64,000 bases of DNA, taken from contig NZ_AYYY01000011.1 in NCBI RefSeq assembly GCF_001436295.1, positions 1-64,000 of the forward strand, read 5' to 3'. Origin of the DNA: Paucilactobacillus vaccinostercus DSM 20634. GTDB taxonomy: Bacteria > Bacillota > Bacilli > Lactobacillales > Lactobacillaceae. Numbering within the stretch: the first letter of the stretch is position 1; each line of letters starts with the position of its first letter. Made by a program: the position numbers and the translations under genes. Below the pieces are notes generated by a model that worked only from the letters and a program-made list of their open reading frames with translations, was not told the origin of the DNA and searched no databases. This document shows positions 58,185 to 64,000 of this stretch, piece by piece.

Positions 58185-58496
58185 ATGAAATTACGTGGAA
58201 AACAAAAACGCTTTTTAAGAGCACAAGCACATCATTTTCGGCCACTTTTTGCGGTTGGAAAAGGTGGTCTATCAGAAAACTGGCTTGCACAGTTGGATGG
58301 TGCGTTGGATAAACGAGAATTGATCAAAATTAATATTTTACAAAATGCCGATGTGACGGCTAGTGAAGTAAAAGAATTTATTGAAAGTAATACAGGCATC
58401 CAAGTTGTGCAAATTATCGGTCGGGTACTCGTTCTCTTCAAGGTATCAGATGAAGAAGAACGGCGTGATTTATCGACAAGAGTTAGCAAAATTTAG
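58185..58496 (+). CDS. yhbY: YhbY family RNA-binding protein
   Basis: A 103-residue CRM-domain protein (QKRFLRAQAHHFRPLFAVGKGGLS; C-terminal GRVLVLFK). Associates with pre-ribosomal RNA. Confidence 0.97.
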   Translation: MKLRGKQKRFLRAQAHHFRPLFAVGKGGLSENWLAQLDGALDKRELIKINILQNADVTASEVKEFIESNTGIQVVQIIGRVLVLFKVSDEEERRDLSTRVSKI

Positions 58497-58508
58497 GAAG
58501 TGGTAGGA

Positions 58509-59144
58509 ATGAAAACTCAAGCGGATACGATTGTTGAGCCGCAAACAGTGGTTCAAGTTGACAGAAAAGATCGTCGTAAGCGGATCGGCCTATACGGTGG
58601 GACGTTCAATCCAATTCACACTAGCCACTTGATCGTTGGAGATCAGGTGGGAAATGCATTGGGATTGGATAAAGTAATGTTCTTACCAGATGTTGTTCCA
58701 CCGCATGTTGACACAAAATATGCAATTGATCCTCAACTAAGAGTTGAAATGATTCGACTTGCCATTCAAGATAATCCGTTATTTGATATTGAACTGGCGG
58801 AAATTGAGCGCGGCGGTGTGAGCTATACGTATGATACGGTTGTGGCTCTCAAGAAGAAACACCCCGATGTTGATTATTACTTTATAATTGGTGGAGACAT
58901 GGTTCAATATTTGTCAAAATGGCATCGAATTGATGAACTATCAAAATTGGTAACCTTTGTGGGGGTTCAGCGTCGAGGCTTTGAAACTGAAAGTAAGTAT
59001 CCGGTTGTTTGGGTTGATGTTCCGATGATCGATATTAGCTCTACTGATATTCGGCAACGAATTAAAGAGGGCCAGTCTGTTCGCTATTTTGTGCCAGATT
59101 CCGTTATTCACTTCATAAAGGAGCATCATTTATATTTTGAGTAA
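58509..59144 (+). CDS. nadD: Nicotinate-nucleotide adenylyltransferase
   Basis: A 211-residue NadD. Nucleotidyltransferase motif GLYGGTFNPIHTSHLIV (about residues 27-43) and C-terminal ISSTDIRQRIKEGQSVRYFVPDSV. The about 25-residue N-terminal extension before the motif is longer than in many NadDs. ATG 58509, after AGGAAGTGGTAGGA. Confidence 0.97.
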   Translation: MKTQADTIVEPQTVVQVDRKDRRKRIGLYGGTFNPIHTSHLIVGDQVGNALGLDKVMFLPDVVPPHVDTKYAIDPQLRVEMIRLAIQDNPLFDIELAEIERGGVSYTYDTVVALKKKHPDVDYYFIIGGDMVQYLSKWHRIDELSKLVTFVGVQRRGFETESKYPVVWVDVPMIDISSTDIRQRIKEGQSVRYFVPDSVIHFIKEHHLYFE

Positions 59145-59757
59145 TCAAGAGTTAGAATATAAAGAAAATATTATTCCAATGTCTCGGCAGGAACTACTTG
59201 AGATTTTACGCAATCACTTACGTGAAGCACGTTTTCAACATGTACAACGCGTCGAGTCAACTGCGATTGAACTGGCTAAACAGAATAATGTGAATGTTGA
59301 GAAGGCAAGCATTGCCGGACTGATTCATGATTATGCGAAGCAGCGGCCAGACACAGATTTCAAGATGGTAATTATTAAAAAGAAAATGGATCCTGAATTA
59401 TTGAAGTATGGGAACGCAATCTGGCACGGATTTGTCGGTGCTGAAATGATTAAAGATGAGCTGCACGTCTGGGATGAAGATATTCTTAATGCAGTTCGAC
59501 ATCACACTACTGGTGCCGCCCTCATGTCACCATTGGAACAGGTAATTTACATGGCTGACTACATCGAGCCTGGCCGACAATTTGACGGAGTCGATAAAGC
59601 CCGAAAAGTGACGAAGGCTAGTTTAACTGATGGCGTGGCTTTTCAGACAAAACAAACATTACAGTATTTAATTGAAAACGATCGGCTGGTCTACCCAAAA
59701 ACCATTGAGACTTATAATGCATGGGTAGCTGGTCATGGAGGTAAGGATGGAAAGTAA
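59137..59757 (+). CDS. yqeK: HD-domain phosphohydrolase YqeK (Ap4A hydrolase type)
   Basis: A 206-residue HD hydrolase: H in FQHVQRVESTA, HD in AGLIHDYAKQ, H in IWHGFVGAEMI, and AVRHHTTG. YqeK enzymes cleave Ap4A symmetrically. TTG start overlapping the nadD stop. Confidence 0.95.
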   Translation: MSNQELEYKENIIPMSRQELLEILRNHLREARFQHVQRVESTAIELAKQNNVNVEKASIAGLIHDYAKQRPDTDFKMVIIKKKMDPELLKYGNAIWHGFVGAEMIKDELHVWDEDILNAVRHHTTGAALMSPLEQVIYMADYIEPGRQFDGVDKARKVTKASLTDGVAFQTKQTLQYLIENDRLVYPKTIETYNAWVAGHGGKDGK

Positions 59758-60103
59758 AGAAATTTTAGAATTAGCTGTTAAAGCGGCTGATAGCAAGCGT
59801 GCTGAAGAGATTATTGCACTAGATGTTTCGGAAGTGAGTGTGATGGCGGATTATTTTGTAATTATGGATGCTAACTCAAAGCGTCAAGTACAAGCAATTG
59901 CAGAGGCCGTTGTTGAACAGGCTCATAAGAATGACATTGTCATCAAAAGTGTTGAAGGTAAGCAAGCAGGCAACTGGGTGCTTGTGGACCTAGGTGATGT
60001 TATCGTGCATGTATTCCAAAAAGATCAACGACAATTTTACAATTTAGAAAAATTATGGTCGCAAGCACCAATGGTTAATATTGATCAATGGGTCGAGGCA
60101 TGA
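59747..60103 (+). CDS. rsfS: Ribosomal silencing factor RsfS
   Basis: A 118-residue RsfS (DVSEVSVMADYFVIMDANSKRQVQAI, then GNWVLVDLGDVIVHVFQ). Binds L14 and blocks subunit joining in starvation. ATG 59747 with GGAGG; overlaps yqeK end and the next gene. Confidence 0.97.
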   Translation: MESKEILELAVKAADSKRAEEIIALDVSEVSVMADYFVIMDANSKRQVQAIAEAVVEQAHKNDIVIKSVEGKQAGNWVLVDLGDVIVHVFQKDQRQFYNLEKLWSQAPMVNIDQWVEA

Positions 60104-60840
60104 TTTATTCTAGTTTTGCAAAATTGTACGACGATTTATTCGATGAACAAATGTATGTCGATTGGCAGCAGTTTGTTGAAAAACATATTTCTAAAACGAC
60201 TAGTTCCGTCCTTGATCTAGCAGGCGGAGCCGGTCGTTTAGCCGTATTGTTAGCGAAGACAGGCTTAGACATGACAGTGGCAGATTTATCCAGTGAAATG
60301 TTAAGCCTTGCACGGCAACATGCTGAGGATGCCAATTGTACAGTTGATCTGCAACAGGTGAATATGTTGGATTTGTCTGATATGGGGCAGTTTGATGCAG
60401 TTACCTGTTTTGCAGATTCGTTTTGTTACTTGGATAATTTAGATGAAGTGACGCTTGCGTTTAAGCAAGTTAAAGCTCACCTAAATGATGCGGGCGTATT
60501 TCTTTTCGATGTTATTACGCCGTACCAAACGGATACTATCTATCCTGGATATATGTATAATTATGAAAGTGAAAATCAGGATACTGCCTTTTTGTGGCGC
60601 AGTTTTGGTGATTCTGAATGCGAACATGGTGTTGTTCATGAACTAACCTTTTTTAATCAACTTCCCAATCAGGATGTGTATGAACGATTAGCCGAAGAAC
60701 ACTATGAAAGAACATATGAGCTGAAGCAGTATCTTCAGGCTTTAAAAAAAGCCGGTTTTAATCAGATTGAAGTGAGTGCTGATTTTGGTAGAAGTGAGAT
60801 TGGATCAACGACAACTAGATGGTTTTTTGTTGTTCGTTAA
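60100..60840 (+). CDS. Class I SAM-dependent methyltransferase
   Basis: A 246-residue methyltransferase: motif I VLDLAGGAGRLAVLLA (about 38-53), acidic motif MTVADLSSEML, post-I FDAVTCFADSFCYL. Conserved after rsfS in Firmicutes (YqeM-type); substrate unknown. ATG 60100 overlaps the rsfS stop. Confidence 0.92.
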   Translation: MIYSSFAKLYDDLFDEQMYVDWQQFVEKHISKTTSSVLDLAGGAGRLAVLLAKTGLDMTVADLSSEMLSLARQHAEDANCTVDLQQVNMLDLSDMGQFDAVTCFADSFCYLDNLDEVTLAFKQVKAHLNDAGVFLFDVITPYQTDTIYPGYMYNYESENQDTAFLWRSFGDSECEHGVVHELTFFNQLPNQDVYERLAEEHYERTYELKQYLQALKKAGFNQIEVSADFGRSEIGSTTTRWFFVVR

Positions 60841-60864
60841 TCAATTTGAGTTGGAGAATGAGAA

Positions 60865-62010
60865 ATGAAGGCAGTTGGCGTTGTAGCTGAATATAATCCG
60901 TTTCATAATGGACACCACTATCATATTAATCGAGCTAAAGAAATAAGCCGAGCAGATATTGTAGTTGCTGTAATGAGTGGAAATTTTACGCAACGAGGTG
61001 AACCAACCATTCTTGACAAGTGGCATCGGGCTCAGGAAGCTTTAGCTAATGGTGTGGATTTGGTGGTTGAATTGCCGCTTGCTTTTTCGGTGCAACCAGC
61101 CCACTTGTTTGCAAGTGGCGCCATAACAATGATGACCGAATTGGGAATTCAATCAATGGTTTTTGGTGCAGAACACGCGGAATGGGATTTTGATAAGTTG
61201 GTTAGAGCTGAATCAAAATTCAAATCTAATCAGTTCGATCGTTATAATGCGACATATGCGACTGTGTTTAATGAACAATTACAAGAGGCCACTGGTGTAC
61301 AACTCACAGAGCCTAATGATATTCTTGCTTTCGGTTACTTTAAGGCACGGTATGAGCAGGCTGCACCACTGGATCTTATTCCAATTCGACGATTGGGTAC
61401 GCACTATCATGATTTACAGATTAATGAACAGCGCCAGATTGCAAGTGCCAGTGCAATTCGCGAATCTGTGAAAGATCGACGAAATAACTATCAGACGGTC
61501 GTACCTCAACGGACAATCAATGACTTGGCGGAATTGAATGGTGTTGCCGATTGGAATGAATTATATCCTTATTTACGATACCAACTCATTCAAGCGCCAA
61601 TTAAGACACTTGGAACGATTTATCAGATGGCTGAAGGGCTTGAGTTTAGAATGAAAGCAGTCGCAGAAACGGCCGAAAATTTTGATGAGTTCATTCATGA
61701 AGTTAAGACTAAAAGATATACGTATTCACGATTGATTCGAGTCTGTTTGTATGTGCTGCTACAAATTACAGATGCCGAAATGAAAGCACATTTTGAAAGC
61801 CCATATATCCGTATTCTGGGATTTAATCGACATGGCCAAACATATTTACATGAAATTAAGAAACAAGCAACAGTTCCAATTGTGGCTCGAATGAATCGAG
61901 AACTGAAAAATGGCCTTGCTAATCTAGATTATCGTGCGGGTAAGATGTATGAACAGCTTAACCGTACCGAATTACAGGACATGCGTCGGCAACCAATTAT
62001 TCAAGATTAG
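60865..62010 (+). CDS. tmcAL: tRNA(Met) cytidine acetate ligase (YlbM/TmcAL)
   Basis: A 381-residue nucleotidyltransferase-like enzyme: MKAVGVVAEYNPFHNGHHYH at the start, GNFTQRGEPTILDKWHRA (about 37-54), and SASAIRES (about 196-203). In Bacillus it makes ac4C at the wobble position of elongator tRNA-Met, using acetate and ATP. TTGGAGAATGAGAA before ATG. Confidence 0.95.
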   Translation: MKAVGVVAEYNPFHNGHHYHINRAKEISRADIVVAVMSGNFTQRGEPTILDKWHRAQEALANGVDLVVELPLAFSVQPAHLFASGAITMMTELGIQSMVFGAEHAEWDFDKLVRAESKFKSNQFDRYNATYATVFNEQLQEATGVQLTEPNDILAFGYFKARYEQAAPLDLIPIRRLGTHYHDLQINEQRQIASASAIRESVKDRRNNYQTVVPQRTINDLAELNGVADWNELYPYLRYQLIQAPIKTLGTIYQMAEGLEFRMKAVAETAENFDEFIHEVKTKRYTYSRLIRVCLYVLLQITDAEMKAHFESPYIRILGFNRHGQTYLHEIKKQATVPIVARMNRELKNGLANLDYRAGKMYEQLNRTELQDMRRQPIIQD

Positions 62011-62033
62011 CACTGGGTGTCAAGGAAAAAACA

Positions 62034-62062
62034 TTGACAATCAAAATACAGCCGCGTATACT
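62034..62062 (+). promoter_or_regulatory. yceD-rpmF promoter
   Basis: TTGACA (62034-62039), 17-base spacer, TATACT (62057-62062), 30 bases before the ATG. Confidence 0.85.
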
Positions 62063-62091
62063 TAAACGTGTTGCATTAGGAGGAAGTACAG

Positions 62092-62652
62092 ATGAAATGG
62101 TCATTAAATGAACTACAACGGTATCAGGATGAACCACTTCAGCTTGATCGTACGTTAGATCTAAATGCGCTATTTACCGAACGGTTTCCTGAGGATATCT
62201 TAGGTGCGGATCCCGTTAAAATTAAGGGATATCTAAGCTATGAAAAAGGCGATGTTATGGTTACTGTGTCAGTTGATACGGTACTGACTGTGCCATCGAC
62301 GCGTTCGCTACAGCCGGTTAAGTTACCGATTTCGTTTAAGTTTACGGAGTTTTATCTCGATGATGAATCTCATCTTGAACGTTATGATGGTAGTGAAACG
62401 GTAATTGTATTGGATGAGGATGAGCCACTTGATTTAGATCAGGCGGTTGCTGAGAACATTGTTTTAGAGATTCCAATGCAAGTTCTGTCTGATGATGAAA
62501 AACAAGATGATGCAACGTTCCCCGCTGGCAATGGTTGGGAAGTTATATCTGAAAGTGAATATGAATCGCAGAAGACAGAGCCTAAAAAAGTTGATCCACG
62601 TCTTGCTAAGTTAAAAGAATTATTTCCTGATCAGGAGCATGATAATGATTAG
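62092..62652 (+). CDS. yceD: YceD family (DUF177) protein
   Basis: A 186-residue DUF177 protein, acidic C-terminus, with the family block LGADPVKIKGYLSYEKGDVMVTV. Always next to rpmF; linked to 23S rRNA accumulation in other bacteria. AGGAGG before the ATG. Confidence 0.94.
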   Translation: MKWSLNELQRYQDEPLQLDRTLDLNALFTERFPEDILGADPVKIKGYLSYEKGDVMVTVSVDTVLTVPSTRSLQPVKLPISFKFTEFYLDDESHLERYDGSETVIVLDEDEPLDLDQAVAENIVLEIPMQVLSDDEKQDDATFPAGNGWEVISESEYESQKTEPKKVDPRLAKLKELFPDQEHDND

Positions 62653-62697
62653 CAGACTTATTATTAGTGGACAAATTTATATGAAGGAGGTGGCATA

Positions 62698-62877
62698 ATG
62701 GCTGTCCCAGCACGTAAGACTTCAAGAACAAAACGTGACATGCGTCGTGGTCACATTAAACTTAATGTACCTGGTTTGACTCCTTGTCCAAACTGCGGTG
62801 AACTACGTAAGTCACACATGGTATGCCCAAGTTGTGGGTATTATGATGGTAAGCAAGTAGTTGACACAAACAAGTAA
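62698..62877 (+). CDS. rpmF: 50S ribosomal protein L32
   Basis: A 59-residue L32 ([19 protein letters not shown]) with an intact zinc ribbon (CPNC, CPSC). AAGGAGGTGG precedes the start by 6 bases. Co-transcribed with yceD. Confidence 0.98.
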   Translation: MAVPARKTSRTKRDMRRGHIKLNVPGLTPCPNCGELRKSHMVCPSCGYYDGKQVVDTNK

Positions 62878-62891
62878 TTATTTAATTTAAA

Positions 62892-62929
62892 ACGATATTC
62901 ATGGCGCCGGACCTGAATATCGTTTTTTT
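62892..62929 (+). terminator. rpmF terminator
   Basis: ACGATATTC (62892-62900) pairs with GAATATCGT (62915-62923), then T-run. Confidence 0.9.
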
Positions 62930-62953
62930 ATGTTGTTATATAAAAAGCTTACT

Positions 62954-62998
62954 AAAATAGCAGATGGGCAAAATATCGTTTTGTCCGTCTGCTATTTT
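62954..62998. repeat. Long near-perfect inverted repeat
   Basis: A 20-base arm (62954-62973, AAAATAGCAGATGGGCAAAA) pairs with 62979-62998 over TATCG; the two non-Watson-Crick positions are G-U. Flanked by A and T runs on both sides. A strong bidirectional terminator or a small repeated hairpin element. Confidence 0.75.
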
Positions 62999-63071
62999 CA
63001 TTGGGGAATCAAGGTGTAGGTGATTAAATAGCTAATGTCGAATCTCAATCTAGTGTCGATCGTGAAATACA

Positions 63072-63112
63072 ATCAAAATAAAAAAAGGCCTTTCGGCCTT
63101 TTCTATTTTGAT
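63072..63112 (-). terminator. Terminator of the alcohol dehydrogenase gene
   Basis: AAAAGGCC-TTTC-GGCCTTTT core with ATCAAAATA/TATTTTGAT arms outside; A-rich on the plus strand gives the T-run on the minus strand. Confidence 0.85.
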
Positions 63113-64000
63113 TAAAGTGACATGTCAACGACTTCACGACCAACAATTTTGCCGGCTTTCATTTCATCAATGATATCATTAACTTCGCTCAACTTACGAG
63201 TGTGAACGATTGGGTGAACTTTACCTTCAGCACCAAATTGGAAGGCTTCAGCTAAATCTTGACGAGTACCAACAAGTGATCCAGCCACTTGGATACCATC
63301 TAGAACGGTCTTAGCGATGTTAAGCTCCATGTTACCTTGAGGGAGGGCAACAGCAACCAAACGGCCATCAGGACGCAATGAATCAACGGCTGCAGTGAAG
63401 GCACTTGCATTAACTGCAGTAACTTGAGCATTGTTGACACCGCCGACTTTTTCTTGGATTTGTTCTGCAACATTTCCATCGTGACGGTTAATTAAAACAT
63501 CGGCACCTAATTTTTCAGCAGCAGCCAACTTGTCAGGGTTACCATCAACAACGACAACATGGGCACCGAAAACATTTTTAGCATATTGAATAGCCAAGTT
63601 ACCAAGGCCACCAGCACCAACAACTGATACCCAGTCGCCAGGCTTAGTATTACCAACTTTTAAAGCCTTGTACATTGTGACACCGGCACAAGTAATTGAG
63701 CTGGCTTCAACAGGATCTAAACCATCTGGAACTTTAACGGCATAGTTGGCGTCAACGATACATTGCTGTGCCATGGCACCATCAACCGTGAAACCAGAAT
63801 TACGGACGTTACGGCAAAGTGTTTCACGTCCTGTAAGGCAGTATTCACAGTGGCCACATCCACCATAGAACCAAGCAACTGATACACGATCACCGATTTT
63901 TAGGTTTGTAACACCGGCACCTAGCTTGCTGACGCGTCCAACACCTTCATGCCCAATTACGCGACCAGGGAATTTACCAAAATCACCATTAGCAACGTGA
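63112..64000 (-). CDS. adhP: Zinc-dependent alcohol dehydrogenase AdhP (5' part beyond window)
   Basis: A partial protein of about 295 residues, open at 64000. It shows GHEGVGRV near the visible start, the structural zinc cluster [15 protein letters not shown], the substrate/cofactor area [10 protein letters not shown] and the Rossmann loop [16 protein letters not shown]. This is the class of NAD-dependent ethanol/acetaldehyde MDR dehydrogenases (about 335-340 residues). The frame is open through both the internal Met at 63774 and the window edge, so only the first roughly 40 residues are missing. Confidence 0.95.
   Translation of the reverse strand, partial: HVANGDFGKFPGRVIGHEGVGRVSKLGAGVTNLKIGDRVSVAWFYGGCGHCEYCLTGRETLCRNVRNSGFTVDGAMAQQCIVDANYAVKVPDGLDPVEASSITCAGVTMYKALKVGNTKPGDWVSVVGAGGLGNLAIQYAKNVFGAHVVVVDGNPDKLAAAEKLGADVLINRHDGNVAEQIQEKVGGVNNAQVTAVNASAFTAAVDSLRPDGRLVAVALPQGNMELNIAKTVLDGIQVAGSLVGTRQDLAEAFQFGAEGKVHPIVHTRKLSEVNDIIDEMKAGKIVGREVVDMSL

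Overview
The window is a piece of a Lactobacillaceae (Lactobacillus sensu lato) chromosome with an integrated siphophage-type prophage. The AT-leaning base composition, the frequent TTG/GTG starts behind strong AGGAGG sites, and housekeeping genes in lactobacillar order (ecsAB, trmB, ytpP, ytpR, murC, polA-mutM-coaE-nrdR-dnaB-dnaI, infC-rpmI-rplT, yqeG-yqeH-yhbY-nadD-yqeK-rsfS, tmcAL, yceD-rpmF, an alcohol dehydrogenase) all point there. The species cannot be named from sequence alone.

Prophage, about 1 to 40910. On the left are a broken tyrosine integrase (52-300, minus), a lysogeny/cargo block (a two-TM protein, an uncharacterised protein, a zinc-finger plus HIRAN protein), ImmA and a CI-like repressor, then an operator region and Cro-like and BRO-type antirepressor genes. 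The early region (4.8-17.2 kb) holds small membrane proteins, a methyltransferase-like protein without its catalytic motif, a second and intact tyrosine recombinase, an AP2-domain protein, a Sak4-like ATPase, a DUF669 SSB-like protein, a replication initiator with an internal iteron origin, a DnaB-type helicase, RusA and many small accessory genes. ArpU closes it. After ArpU come five helically phased 11-bp repeats and a large structured noncoding RNA (17778-18347) that looks like a member of the ROOL/GOLLD class of giant phage RNAs. HNH, terminase, HK97-type head, tail (with a programmed -1 frameshift), tape measure, baseplate, holin and endolysin genes follow.

The right prophage end lies inside the 5' end of hit (HIT-family protein, minus strand). 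The first eight hit codons survive next to ecsA at 40912-40935 and are then replaced by phage sequence. The rest of hit and attL must lie left of the window.

The chromosomal part (40935-64000) is conserved housekeeping: ABC export (EcsAB), tRNA and ribosome maturation (TrmB, YqeH, YhbY, RsfS, TmcAL), cell-wall synthesis (MurC), replication and repair (PolA, MutM, NrdR, DnaB, DnaI), cofactor synthesis (CoaE, NadD) and translation (IF3, L35, L20, L32). The infC leader carries an L20-type attenuator, and infC itself appears to use a non-canonical AUA start.
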